NCBI RefSeq assembly: GCF_030264295.1
Contig: NZ_CP127173.1
Span: 10,423,501-10,487,500 of the forward strand
Reading direction: 5' to 3'
From: Amycolatopsis nalaikhensis
GTDB taxonomy: Bacteria; Actinomycetota; Actinomycetes; Mycobacteriales; Pseudonocardiaceae
Length of the DNA: 64,000 bases
Shown: in pieces, positions 9,519-18,636 of the stretch
Numbering within the stretch: position 1 is the first letter of the stretch
Layout: every line of letters begins with the position of its first letter
Program-made: the position numbers and the translations under genes
Notes under the pieces: generated by a model
What the model was told of the DNA's origin: nothing
Database searches by the model: none
Seen by the model: only the letters and a program-made list of their open reading frames with translations

Positions 9519-10836
9519 CCGCGCGGGAGTAGACGAACCCGAGCTTGTCGACCTCGGCGCCCGCCCGTCCGTGGAATCCGGAGATCTGCCACCCGGGCGG
9601 CGCCGAGCGGGTCACGCAGTCCGCCGTGGTCGTGCCCCCGGCGAGCACGCGGCCGAGGCTGGTGGTGAAGCGGGCCGAGAAGATCCTGGTCGTGCCGTTG
9701 TGTTCGCCCCGGCACAGGGTCGCCGCGGTGACGTACTCGCCGTCGCCGAGGGTGAGTGCCGCCGCTGTCCCGCCCGTGCCGCCGTGGGCCAGGGTCGTGC
9801 CGTCGTCCAGGGTGAGCGCGACCTGGTCGACGCGTGACCCGCTGCGCAAGGAGAGCGTCCGCAGGCGGGCGGGGACGGCGTCGATGTCGGTGAAGTAGTC
9901 GCCGTGCGGGCCGCCGAACTGCTCCGACAGCCGGAGGTCGGGGTTGCGCGTCCAGGCGAACCGCACGGTGACCGGGTCGTGGTCGGACAGCTTCCGGCCT
10001 TCGCCGTCGAGGAACGCGGCGTGTTCGTTGTTATACGAGGTTGCGTTCAGCGAGATGAGCTTGTTGCCCCGGTAGAGCACCTTGTCGACGACTTCGCAGT
10101 CGTTGGTGACGGCTTGGTCGTCGCACACCAGGGCCGGGCTGCCGGGTGCGGGCGCGACGCCGCCCCGCACCAGCCGCACCCACGCGTCGGTCAGGCCGTT
10201 GTCCGCGGCGAACGCGCCGATCGTGTCGGCCGCGCGGGTGTAGCGCGTGTTGGTGTCGCCCATGACGACCACGGCGTTGCCCGCGGAGTGAGCCCGGATG
10301 AAGGCGGTCAGCTGCGCGAGGTTGGCCGCGCGCGACTTCTGGTCGCCGTCGCTCGTCCCGGCGTTGGTGTGCAGGTTGTAGAAGTCGGCGTACACGCCTT
10401 CCGCCAGCCGGACCCGCATGAACGTGAAACCCTTGGGGGTCAGGCAGTCCCCGGAGTCGAACTGGCAGGACGACCAGCGGACCCGCTCGAAGTCGTCGAC
10501 GTCGTAGGGCAGGGACGACAGCGTGTTCAGCCCGCTGCCGACACCGGCGCCGCCACTGGTCGGCGTGCGGTACGGGTGGTGGTCGGCGGCGTAGAGGGTG
10601 GCGTGGTAGTTGAAGTCCTCTTCGACGTGCACGACGTCGTAGCCGCCGATCCGCTGCCCGATGGCGGTCGTCGCGGGTTCGCGGGGCGTCGGCGCGCTGG
10701 AGATCCCTTCGGGAAGCCCGGCGACGTTGTAGCCGAGCACGGAGAACCCGCCGGTTTCGGCGGCGTGCGCGGCGGCCGGACCGGCCATTGTGGACACCAA
10801 CGTGGCCAGGACGACGACGGCCGGGCGCAGCTTCAC
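9502..10836 (-). CDS. Secreted endonuclease/exonuclease/phosphatase-fold protein with jacalin-like domain
   Basis: 444 residues with a signal peptide (cleavage near AAHAAETGG). The catalytic domain (about 30-300) shows the EEP-family landmarks SVLGYNVAGLP, HVEEDFNY (metal Glu), VVMGDTNTRYT and LSDHDPVTVRF (final catalytic Asp-His). Related secreted proteins are sphingomyelinases, phosphodiesterases or DNases. The C-terminal 130 residues, starting SEQFGGPHGDYFTD, resemble a jacalin-like lectin fold and could tether the enzyme to glycans. GTG start with GGGAG upstream. Its 3' end overlaps the convergent GH43 gene by 17 bases. It fits the neighbouring secreted carbohydrate-active block; the substrate is unknown. 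Confidence 0.8.
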   Translation of the reverse strand: MKLRPAVVVLATLVSTMAGPAAAHAAETGGFSVLGYNVAGLPEGISSAPTPREPATTAIGQRIGGYDVVHVEEDFNYHATLYAADHHPYRTPTSGGAGVGSGLNTLSSLPYDVDDFERVRWSSCQFDSGDCLTPKGFTFMRVRLAEGVYADFYNLHTNAGTSDGDQKSRAANLAQLTAFIRAHSAGNAVVVMGDTNTRYTRAADTIGAFAADNGLTDAWVRLVRGGVAPAPGSPALVCDDQAVTNDCEVVDKVLYRGNKLISLNATSYNNEHAAFLDGEGRKLSDHDPVTVRFAWTRNPDLRLSEQFGGPHGDYFTDIDAVPARLRTLSLRSGSRVDQVALTLDDGTTLAHGGTGGTAAALTLGDGEYVTAATLCRGEHNGTTRIFSARFTTSLGRVLAGGTTTADCVTRSAPPGWQISGFHGRAGAEVDKLGFVYSRAVTSGA

Positions 10837-10858
10837 GACAACTCCCGCGGGTCGGGCC

Positions 10859-11293
10859 TCAGTCGAGGCAGAACTCGTTGCCCTCGACGTCCTGCATCAC
10901 GATGCACGATTCGTTGTACTCGTCGGCGTAGAGCGTGTACTCGTGCTTGGCGCCGAGCGCGATCAGCCGGTCGCGTTCGGCCTCCAGGGCGGCGAGCCGT
11001 TCGTCGCCGACGAGGCCGGTCCCGGCCCGCACGTCGAGGTGCACCCGGTTCTTGACGACCTTGCCTTCGGGGACGCGCTGGAAGAACAGCCGCGGCCCGA
11101 CGCCGTCGGGGTCCTGGCAGGCGAACGCCGCGCCCCGGCGTTCCGGCGGCAGCGACCGGTCGTAGTCGCCCCAGCTGGCGAACCCTTTCGGCGGCGGCGG
11201 GACGACGTACCCCAGAACCTCGCACCAGAACCGGGCGACGCGCTCGGGTTCGGCGCAGTCGAAAGTGATCTGGACCTGCCTGACTGACCCCAT
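10859..11293 (-). CDS. VOC (glyoxalase/bleomycin-resistance fold) protein
   Basis: 144 residues, a single VOC domain: VRQVQITFDCAEPERVARFWCEVLGY at the start, RVHLDVR in the middle and MQDVEGNEFCLD at the end, the usual glyoxalase-like pattern of actinobacterial VOC proteins. It may be a metalloenzyme or a small-molecule binder; no substrate is evident. ATG at 11293 is chosen over GTG at 11302. The upstream TetR gene on the same strand ends 10 bases before, so the two are probably co-transcribed. Confidence 0.85.
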   Translation of the reverse strand: MGSVRQVQITFDCAEPERVARFWCEVLGYVVPPPPKGFASWGDYDRSLPPERRGAAFACQDPDGVGPRLFFQRVPEGKVVKNRVHLDVRAGTGLVGDERLAALEAERDRLIALGAKHEYTLYADEYNESCIVMQDVEGNEFCLD

Positions 11294-11303
11294 GACGCCC
11301 ACC

Positions 11304-11864
11304 CTAGTGGCGCGCCCCGATGCCGCGGAACACGATTTCCGTCAGCCGCCGCCCTTGCGCGAGGCCGCGCTCGTCGGGGGCGACGCGCCAGAGGAATCCC
11401 ATCATCAGCAGGACGTCGCCCGGGTCGTGGCCCGGCTCCACCGACCCCTCGGCGACGCAGGCGTCGAGGAGCTTGCCGACGGCGGCCGTGACCGGGGCGT
11501 ACGTCTCGTCGATCGCGTTCTGGAGCGCGGCGTTGTGCAGTGCTTCGCCGAGCCCGTGCTTGACGCGGATGTAGGCGGCCAGCGTCTCGAACCAGGTGAC
11601 GAACGCGTCCTTGGCCGAGCCGGCCGCCAGGACGTCGTCCACGGAGTCGACCAGGCGCCGCACGTCGTACCGGTAGACCGCCAGGATCAGGTCCTCCCGC
11701 GTCGGGAAGTGCCGGTAGAGCGTGCCCGCGCCGACTCCCGCGCGCTTGGCGACTTCGTTCAGGGAGACGGCCGGGTCCGCGGCGAAGAGCTCGTGGGCCG
11801 CTTCCAGGATCGCGGCGTGCTTGCGGGCGGCCGCCTTGCGTTGCGTGCCGTACGTCTCCGCCAT
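11304..11864 (-). CDS. TetR/AcrR family regulator
   Basis: 186-residue repressor. The helix-turn-helix spans VSLNEVAKRAGVGAGTLYRHFPTREDLI, a classic TetR DNA-reading region, followed by a SBP-type helical ligand domain. The start at 11864 has GGGGAG upstream and leaves both palindromes outside the coding region; the alternative start at 11918 would place one of them inside the gene. Divergent from an aldo/keto reductase with two identical 16-base operators between. Co-oriented with the VOC gene downstream. Probably controls the reductase and itself in response to an unknown electrophile or aromatic compound. Confidence 0.88.
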   Translation of the reverse strand: MAETYGTQRKAAARKHAAILEAAHELFAADPAVSLNEVAKRAGVGAGTLYRHFPTREDLILAVYRYDVRRLVDSVDDVLAAGSAKDAFVTWFETLAAYIRVKHGLGEALHNAALQNAIDETYAPVTAAVGKLLDACVAEGSVEPGHDPGDVLLMMGFLWRVAPDERGLAQGRRLTEIVFRGIGARH

Positions 11865-11887
11865 CGCGCGCCTCTCCCCTTTGACTC

Positions 11888-11903
11888 GCGGAGAACTCTC
11901 CGC
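11888..11903. promoter_or_regulatory. TetR operator copy A
   Basis: GCGGAGAACTCTCCGC: 7-base arms around a 2-base centre. Identical to the copy 32 bases away. Lies 24 bases upstream of the TetR start. Confidence 0.75.
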
Positions 11904-11919
11904 TAGTGTCGAAGTCATT

Positions 11920-11935
11920 GCGGAGAACTCTCCGC
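11920..11935. promoter_or_regulatory. TetR operator copy B
   Basis: The same 16-base palindrome as at 11888-11903, on the same helical face three turns away and 27 bases before the aldo/keto reductase start. The identity of both copies strongly suggests one regulator binding both divergent promoters. Confidence 0.75.
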
Positions 11936-11961
11936 AAGTTCAGACTAGCAGAAGGCCTCCC

Positions 11962-13011
11962 ATGCGGTACGTCAAACTCGGCACCACCGGCCTGGACGTC
12001 TCCCCCGTCGCGATCGGCGCGATGACCTACGGCGAACCCGGCCGCGGTCACCCCGTCTGGTCACTCGGCGAAGCGGACTCGCGGCCGCTGATCAAGCACG
12101 CCCTCGACAACGGCATCAACTTCTTCGACACCGCGAACATGTACTCGAACGGCTCCAGCGAGGAGATCCTCGGCCGCGCGCTGCGGGACTTCGCCGACCG
12201 CGACGCCGTCGTGATCGCCACCAAGCTGCGCCACCCGATGCGCCCCGGCCCCAACGGCAGGGGGCTCTCGCGCAAGGCGATCATGACGGAAGCCGACCAC
12301 TCGCTGCGCCGGCTCGGCACCGACTACATCGACCTCTACCAGGTGCACCGCAACGACCACAGCACGCCGCTGGAGGAGACCCTCGAGGCGCTGAGCGATC
12401 TCGTCAAGGCCGGGAAGGTGCGCTACCTCGGCGCGTCGTCCATGCCCGCCTGGGAGTTCGCGAAGGCGCTGCACCTGCAGGAGCGGCACGGCTGGGCGCG
12501 GTTCGCGTCGATGCAGAACCACTACAACCTGCTGGCCCGCGAAGAGGAGCGCGAGATGATCCCGCTCTGCCTCGACGAGGGCGTCGGCACGATCATCTGG
12601 AGCCCGCTCGCGCGCGGTCGGCTGGCCCGCGCCTGGGACGACGCGAAGTCGACGACGCGCGCCTCGACCGACGGCGCGTTCGCCGACCTCCTCTACTCGC
12701 CCGCGGAAGAGGCGTCGAACCGCGCGATCGTGGACGCCGTCGGGCGGGTCGCGGAGGCGCACGGGGTGAGCCGGGCGCGGATCGCCCTGGCGTGGCTGCG
12801 CCGCCAGCCCGTCGTCACCGCCCCGCTGGTGGGTGCCGGTTCGATCGAGCAGATCGACGACGCCGTGGCGTCGCTGGACGTCGTGCTCACCGACGACGAG
12901 GTGCGCGCGCTCGAAGCGCCCTACACGCCCCGGTACGACTTCCAGGGCATTTCCGACGAGGCCGAGCTCGACGCGATCCGGAGGCGCGTCCCCGGCATGG
13001 CCCTGACCTGA
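11962..13011 (+). CDS. Aldo/keto reductase
   Basis: 349-residue NADPH-dependent oxidoreductase of the AKR fold. The catalytic tetrad is visible: Asp and Tyr in FFDTANMYSNG, Lys in VIATKLRH, His in LYQVHRNDH. The family reduces aldehydes and ketones to alcohols. The start is the ATG at 11962 after GAAGG. Its promoter carries two copies of a 16-base palindrome shared with the divergent TetR gene, so it is probably induced by a ligand of that regulator. The GRGHPVWSL segment near the N terminus is a small insertion relative to YghZ-like enzymes. Specific substrate unknown. Confidence 0.9.
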   Translation: MRYVKLGTTGLDVSPVAIGAMTYGEPGRGHPVWSLGEADSRPLIKHALDNGINFFDTANMYSNGSSEEILGRALRDFADRDAVVIATKLRHPMRPGPNGRGLSRKAIMTEADHSLRRLGTDYIDLYQVHRNDHSTPLEETLEALSDLVKAGKVRYLGASSMPAWEFAKALHLQERHGWARFASMQNHYNLLAREEEREMIPLCLDEGVGTIIWSPLARGRLARAWDDAKSTTRASTDGAFADLLYSPAEEASNRAIVDAVGRVAEAHGVSRARIALAWLRRQPVVTAPLVGAGSIEQIDDAVASLDVVLTDDEVRALEAPYTPRYDFQGISDEAELDAIRRRVPGMALT

Positions 13012-13024
13012 CCACAGTGGACGG

Positions 13025-13479
13025 TCAGGCCGCCACCAGGTCGGACAGCACCGCGGCGGCCGCCCGCTCGCCGGAGACCAGCGCGCCCTGCGCCGACGGC
13101 GTGTCCCGGTGGTCGCCGCACCCGTACCGGCCCGGGGCGAGCCGCACCGGGCGGCGCAGCGGGGCGCCCGGTGGGAACGCCGGGAGCGCCCGCGGGATCG
13201 CGTACGTGCCGATCAGCTCCCAGGCCCGGTTGTCCGTGTCGTGGACGCGGGACAGGCGGTGCCGCACCCGCACCTCCAACCCCGGATCGGCGCGGTCCGG
13301 CACCGACGCCGCGACCAGCGCCGACCCGGGCGGCCGTCGACGACGTCGGTGCGGACCCGGCCGCCCACGTCGTCACCCGCTTCGAGGACGGTGGCCCCCG
13401 CCCCCGCCAGCCGCAGCCGGGTCGCGCTGAGTCCCGGCAGTCCGCCGCCCACCACGACGACATCGGCCGTTCCGGTCAT
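13025..13479 (-). pseudogene. Remnant of an NAD(P)/FAD-dependent oxidoreductase, internal deletion
   Basis: The 5' end (from ATG 13479) encodes a FAD-binding N terminus, ADVVVVGGGLPGLSATRL then GRVRTDVVDG. The 3' end, in another frame, encodes the C terminus of the same family: ALVAASVPD, WELIGTYAIPRALPAFPPG and RYGCGDHRDTPSAQGALVSG. About 150 codons remain of a protein normally near 420 residues. The middle is missing, with a frame change near 13335, immediately after VDG. No intact product is possible. It is read as a decayed gene left by an internal deletion. Confidence 0.75.
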
Positions 13480-13552
13480 GCGGCTCCCTCCGTCACCGGG
13501 AGAATGCCCGCGCGGGCCGGACCCAACCCCGGGGATCTGGCACGATCGGCGG

Positions 13553-14479
13553 ATGACCCGATCCCGGCGGACGCGCGGCCTGGCGATGGCGGCCGCGTTG
13601 CTGCTGGTGCTCGCCTCCTGCACGAGCGGGTTCGGCGACCTGCGGCTGCGGATCGCCGCGGGCAACCCCGGCGGTGTCTACGACAAGCTCGCGCAGACGC
13701 TGGCCTCCGCCTGGCAGACCGGTCTCGACATCGAACGGCCGCTGGTGCTGCAGACCCAGGGTTCGCCGGACAACGTCCGCAAGGTGCTCGGCGGCAACGC
13801 CGAGGTCGCCTTCGTCGCCGCCGACGTCGCCGCCGACGAGTACGAAAAGGACCCGCGGCTGGCCGCCCTCGCCCGGATCCACGACGACTACCTGCACATC
13901 GTCGTCCGCGCCGACTCCGCCGTGCGGACCGTCGGCCAGCTCGAAGGGCGGCGGATCGCGATCGGCTCGCCGTCCTCCGGCGTCGAGTACATCGCCGAGC
14001 GGTTGCTCGAAGCCACCGGCCTCTCCGGCAAGGTCACCACCTCGAAACGCGGCCTCGACGACTCCATCAAGGCGCTGCTCAACGGCGACGTCGACGCGTT
14101 CATCTGGTCCGGCGGGCTGCCGACGCCGGCGATCGCCAAGTACAACACCCAGCAGTCGCTGCGCCTGCTCGACATCGCCGACGTGATGCCGAAGATGCAG
14201 GCCGTCAACCAGGTGTACGGCACCGCGTCCATCCCGGCCAGCACCTACAACCAGACCGGCCCGGTGACGACGCTGCTGGTGCCGAACTTCCTCATCGTCC
14301 CGAAGGCGATGGGCGACGACGTCGCCGAGGCGCTGGTCCGCGGCCTGTTCGACGCGCGCGGGCAGCTGGCGGGCGCCAACCCGGCCGCCCTCTCGATCGA
14401 CGTCCACCCCGGCATCGAGACCCAGCCCATCCCGCTGCACCCCGGCGCGCTCCGGTACTACCGGGCCCAGAAGACCTAG
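13553..14479 (+). CDS. TAXI-family solute-binding lipoprotein
   Basis: 308 residues. The N terminus is a lipoprotein signal (lipobox LASC near residue 21), so it is anchored outside the membrane. The body is a TAXI/NMT1-like periplasmic-binding fold: LRIAAGNPGGVYDKLAQTLA at the mature start, LVLQTQGSPDNVR and GRRIAIGSPSSGVEYIAERLL. TAXI proteins normally deliver organic acids or amino acids to TRAP transporters, but no TRAP permease genes are nearby. It converges on a sensor kinase gene with a 4-base overlap, suggesting that it feeds ligand information to that kinase. The ligand may be a dicarboxylate or glutamate; this is not shown. Confidence 0.88.
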   Translation: MTRSRRTRGLAMAAALLLVLASCTSGFGDLRLRIAAGNPGGVYDKLAQTLASAWQTGLDIERPLVLQTQGSPDNVRKVLGGNAEVAFVAADVAADEYEKDPRLAALARIHDDYLHIVVRADSAVRTVGQLEGRRIAIGSPSSGVEYIAERLLEATGLSGKVTTSKRGLDDSIKALLNGDVDAFIWSGGLPTPAIAKYNTQQSLRLLDIADVMPKMQAVNQVYGTASIPASTYNQTGPVTTLLVPNFLIVPKAMGDDVAEALVRGLFDARGQLAGANPAALSIDVHPGIETQPIPLHPGALRYYRAQKT

Positions 14480-15873
14480 GCGGCCGGGAACGTCATCGTG
14501 ATCCGCAGGCCGCCGCCGTCGGGCAGGTCGAGGGTCAGCTCGCCGCCCGAATGCGCGGTCAGCTCGCTGACGATCGCCAGGCCGAGGCCCGATCCCGGCA
14601 CGTTCTGGTGCGCGGGGCTGCGCCAGAAGCGGTCGAGCGCGCGGTCGAGCTCGTCGGGCCGCAGCCCCGGCCCGTGGTCGCGCACCGACAGGCGCACCTC
14701 GTCCCCCTCGCGGGAGACGGCGATCCGGATCTCCGTGCCCGCCGCGGTGAACTTCAGCGCGTTGTCGAGCAGGGCGTCCAGGATCGTCTCGGCGCCGCGC
14801 GGCGGCAGGCGCACGCGCGCGCCCTCCCCCGCCGTGTCGACGACCAGCCGCACGTCGCGGGCCTCGCCGACCACCGACCAGTCGGCGACCCGGTCGGCGA
14901 CGACCTCGTCGAGCACCACCGGGTCGAGCTCGCCGCCGGACGCCTCGGCGCGGGCCATCGAGAGCAGGCCGTCCAGGATCTGGTGGAGCCGCCCGGCGTC
15001 GACTCGCGCGGCCTCCAGGTCGGCGGCCGCCGTCTCGTCGGTCACGTGGCCGTCGAGGTTGCCGAGCCGGATCTTCAGCGCGGTCAGCGGGTTGCGCAGC
15101 TGGTGGGAGGCGTCGGCGACGAACGCGCGCTGCGCGGCCAGCGCCCCGGACACGCTCTCGGCCATCCGGTCGAAGGACCGGCCGAGCTGCCGCAGCTCCG
15201 GCGGCCCGCCGCTCTCGCCGACCGGCTCGGCCTCCCGGCCGCTGACCACGGACGCCACCAGCGCGCCGGTCGCGTCGTCGAGCCGGTGCACCGGCCGCAG
15301 GATCCACCGGACGACCGGGATGGCCACGGCCAGCGCCAGCGTGAAGGCGAGGATGCCGCCCGCGGCCAGCAGCAGCCACCACCACAGCACGTCGGCCCGT
15401 TCGGAGCCGGTGTCGGAGACGGTCACCACCGCGCCGCGCACCTCGCCGTCGGCGAGCACGGGTTCGGCGAGCACCAGCGGCGTGTCGTCCCACGGCATCA
15501 GCACGCCGCCGGGCTGGGAGCGGCGGCCGGCCAGCGCCTCGTGGACCGGGTCGCTGATCCGGTCGGCGCGCAGGTCGATCCGCGCGGCGCCGCCGCCCAG
15601 CGAGCTGGCGACCTGCTTGCCGTCCTGGTCGACGACCACCACCTGGACGCCGTACACCTCGGTGTAGCGGCGCAGGTCGGGCTCCAGCAGCCCCGGCTTG
15701 TTGTCCAGCAGCGGCCGCTGCGCCAGCGACGCGAACCGGGCGGTGTCGGTCAGCCGGTCGAGGAACAGGTCCTGCTGCGCGCCCGCCGCGATCGACGTCG
15801 CCAGCGGGATGCCGAGGCCGAACACCAGCAACGCGACCAGCGTCAGCACGATGCCCTGCAGCCGGACGCGCAC
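14476..15873 (-). CDS. Two-component sensor histidine kinase
   Basis: 465 residues. TM helix 1 (about 7-29), an extracytoplasmic sensor domain (about 30-160) with a PAS-like VYGVQVVVVDQDGKQVASSL core, TM helix 2 (about 163-188), HAMP, then the dimerisation/phosphoacceptor segment FVADASHQLRNPLTAL with H257. The ATPase has N (DNALKF), G1 (DHGPGL) and G2 (GSGLGLAIV) boxes. Transcribed after the response regulator with a 4-base gap, so they form one operon. The layout resembles TctE-type tricarboxylate sensors. The convergent TAXI lipoprotein may present the ligand. Confidence 0.92.
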   Translation of the reverse strand: MRVRLQGIVLTLVALLVFGLGIPLATSIAAGAQQDLFLDRLTDTARFASLAQRPLLDNKPGLLEPDLRRYTEVYGVQVVVVDQDGKQVASSLGGGAARIDLRADRISDPVHEALAGRRSQPGGVLMPWDDTPLVLAEPVLADGEVRGAVVTVSDTGSERADVLWWWLLLAAGGILAFTLALAVAIPVVRWILRPVHRLDDATGALVASVVSGREAEPVGESGGPPELRQLGRSFDRMAESVSGALAAQRAFVADASHQLRNPLTALKIRLGNLDGHVTDETAAADLEAARVDAGRLHQILDGLLSMARAEASGGELDPVVLDEVVADRVADWSVVGEARDVRLVVDTAGEGARVRLPPRGAETILDALLDNALKFTAAGTEIRIAVSREGDEVRLSVRDHGPGLRPDELDRALDRFWRSPAHQNVPGSGLGLAIVSELTAHSGGELTLDLPDGGGLRITMTFPAA

Positions 15874-15877
15874 GCCG

Positions 15878-16543
15878 TCAGCTCCGGGCGACCTGGCCGC
15901 CGAGCCGGTAACCGACCCCGCGGACCGTCTCGATCAGCGCCGGGCGGCCCAGCTTCGTCCGCAACGTCGCGACGTGGACGTCGAGCGAGCGGCTCTCCGC
16001 GGGGCCGCGGTGGCCCCACACCTCGGTGAGCACGTGCTCGCGCGAGCACACCGCGCCGCGCGCGCCCGCGACCAGCGCGAGCACCTGGAACTCCTTGCGG
16101 GACAACGCGACCGTCCGCCCGTCGACGAGCACCTCGTGCCGGGACAGGTCGACGCTGACGTCGCCGACGCGGATCACCACGGGCTCGTTCTCCCCGCGGC
16201 GGCGGCGCACCGCCTCGACCCTGGCCATCAGCTCCTCGACGTCGTAGGGCTTGACGAGGTAGTCGTCGGCGCCCGCGCGCAGGCCCTGGATCCGGTCGTC
16301 GACCTCGCCGCGCGCCGAGACGACGATGATCGCGACGTCACTGACCGCGCGGATCTGGCGGCACAGCGTCACCCCGTCGATGTCCGGCAGGCCGAGGTCC
16401 AGCAGCACGACGTCGACCTCGTGGACCCGCTCGAGCACGCCGGCGCCGGTGGCCAGCCGGGCGATCGCCAGGCCGCGGCGGACCAGCGCCGGGATGAGGG
16501 CGCCCGCGACCCGGTCGTCGTCCTCCACCAGCAGCACCCGCAC
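15878..16543 (-). CDS. OmpR/PhoB-type response regulator
   Basis: 221 residues. Receiver domain with acidic pocket VEDDD (residues 7-9) and phosphoacceptor D49 in VVLLDLGLPD, conserved T/S and K (VSARG, DDYLVKPYD), then a winged-helix DNA-binding domain (EVLVDGRTVALSRKEFQVL, LDVHVATLRTKLG, VRGVGYRL). The GTG at 16543 begins the receiver and has GGGAGG upstream; longer readings add a basic, non-conserved tail. It is the first gene of the regulator-kinase operon and partner of the adjacent kinase. Target promoters are unknown, the TAXI gene being the obvious candidate. Confidence 0.92.
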   Translation of the reverse strand: MRVLLVEDDDRVAGALIPALVRRGLAIARLATGAGVLERVHEVDVVLLDLGLPDIDGVTLCRQIRAVSDVAIIVVSARGEVDDRIQGLRAGADDYLVKPYDVEELMARVEAVRRRRGENEPVVIRVGDVSVDLSRHEVLVDGRTVALSRKEFQVLALVAGARGAVCSREHVLTEVWGHRGPAESRSLDVHVATLRTKLGRPALIETVRGVGYRLGGQVARS

Positions 16544-16807
16544 CCCGTCCACCCTCCCTGGCGACCCGCTCCGGTAGCGACGAACTCTAGGACGTCGCCG
16601 CGGGCACCGCACCGGACACCCGGACGGTCACCGTGGGTGACCTCGGCTCGACGCGAGCCACGCGGACGTCAATACTCACCAAAAGGACATCGATACCCAC
16701 TTGAAACCCTAAGTATTGCTCAAGCGGCCTTGCGAACCGGGAGAGCAACGGTAGGTTTCCGCCATCGCGTGGTGACCCACGCCGCATCGAACGACCCTGG
16801 AGGCCAG
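16544..16807. promoter_or_regulatory. Divergent promoter region before gluABCD
   Basis: This 264-base gap between the response regulator and gluA has no gene. A plausible promoter for gluA is TTGCGA (16730-16735), a 16-base spacer, then TAGGTT (16752-16757). An AT-richer stretch at about 16665-16720 stands out from the surrounding GC. A short inverted repeat, GGCTCG/CGAGCC, lies near 16645. No known operator was recognised. Confidence 0.35.
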
Positions 16808-17560
<753 letters not shown>

Positions 17561-17617
17561 GAGAACGTTCCGCGGCGCCGTTCGCGTCACGGGTGACGAC
17601 ACACAGGAGAGATTCAC

Positions 17618-18544
17618 ATGAGGATCCGCACCCTCGCGGTGGGACTGCTCGTCGGTGGTCTGACCATGACCACGCTGACCGCTTGCGGCAAGGAAGGCAC
17701 GCCGACCACGCCGGGCTCGGGTGACCAGAGCGGCTCGAGCGCCGCGGCCCTGCCGACCTACCCGGTCGCGACCGGCGTCGACCTCCAGGGTTCCCCGGTC
17801 TTCGCCAAGATGAAGGCGGCGGGCGCGCTGACCGTCGGCGCCAAGGACGACCAGCCCGGTCTCGGCCAGAAGGACCCGACGACCGGCAAGTTCGGCGGCT
17901 TCGACATCGAGATCGCGAAGCTCGTCTCCGCCGGCCTCGGCTTCGACCCGGAGAAGATCACCTTCCGCACGGTCGACTCCGGTGCCCGTGAGCAGACGAT
18001 CGCGAACGGCGACGTGAACTACTACGTCGGCACCTACTCGATCACCGACAAGCGCAAGGCGCTCGTCTCCTTCGCCGGCCCGTACTTCATCGCCGGCCAG
18101 GACCTGCTGGTGCGCAAGGACGACACCTCGATCACCGGCAAGGACACCCTCAAGGGCAAGAAGGTCTGCTCGGTCACCGGCTCGACCCCGATCCAGAAGG
18201 TCCGCCAGGAGAACCTGACCGAGCCGGGCAACATCGTCGAGTTCCAGAAGTACTCGCAGTGCGTCGAGAAGCTGCTGTCGAAGGACGTCGACGCGGTCAC
18301 GACCGACGACGCGATCCTCAAGGGCTACGCGGCCCAGGACCCGGACAACCTGAAGGTCGTCGGCCAGACGTTCTCCACCGAGAAGTACGGCATCGGCCTG
18401 AACAAGGACGACAAGGTCCTGCGCGACAAGGTCAACGAGATCCTGCAGAAGGCGCTGGACGACGGCACCTGGCAGAAGATCTACGACGCCACCCTCGGCA
18501 AGTCGGGCTCGGCCGCCAAGAAGCCGACCCTCGAGAAGTACTGA
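17618..18544 (+). CDS. gluB: Glutamate-binding lipoprotein GluB
   Basis: 308 residues. Lipoprotein signal with lipobox LTAC, then a Ser/Gly-rich linker and a family 3 solute-binding domain: LTVGAKDDQPGLGQKDP, FGGFDIEIAKLVS, the ligand-site region NYYVGTYSITDKRKALVSFAGPY (in parts) and TDDAILKGYAAQDP. It captures the amino acid outside the membrane and docks on GluC/GluD. AGGAGAG ribosome site. It follows gluA by 57 bases and is followed by a strong hairpin that probably raises its level over the permeases. Confidence 0.93.
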   Translation: MRIRTLAVGLLVGGLTMTTLTACGKEGTPTTPGSGDQSGSSAAALPTYPVATGVDLQGSPVFAKMKAAGALTVGAKDDQPGLGQKDPTTGKFGGFDIEIAKLVSAGLGFDPEKITFRTVDSGAREQTIANGDVNYYVGTYSITDKRKALVSFAGPYFIAGQDLLVRKDDTSITGKDTLKGKKVCSVTGSTPIQKVRQENLTEPGNIVEFQKYSQCVEKLLSKDVDAVTTDDAILKGYAAQDPDNLKVVGQTFSTEKYGIGLNKDDKVLRDKVNEILQKALDDGTWQKIYDATLGKSGSAAKKPTLEKY

Positions 18545-18554
18545 CGTGACACCG

Positions 18555-18589
18555 AGGCCGGTGGACCGGGGCACCCGGTCCACCGGCCT
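18555..18589 (+). terminator. Intra-operonic hairpin between gluB and gluC
   Basis: A perfect 16-base-pair stem (left arm 18555-18570, right arm 18574-18589) with a 3-base loop sits 11 bases after the gluB stop. There is only a weak pyrimidine tail, no U-run. Its position suggests partial termination or 3'-end protection of gluAB mRNA, giving more binding protein than permease. Confidence 0.7.
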
Positions 18590-18636
18590 TCCCACATCCA
18601 CCACCGCTTGACAGAAACGGACGCGGGGAAGGCTCC

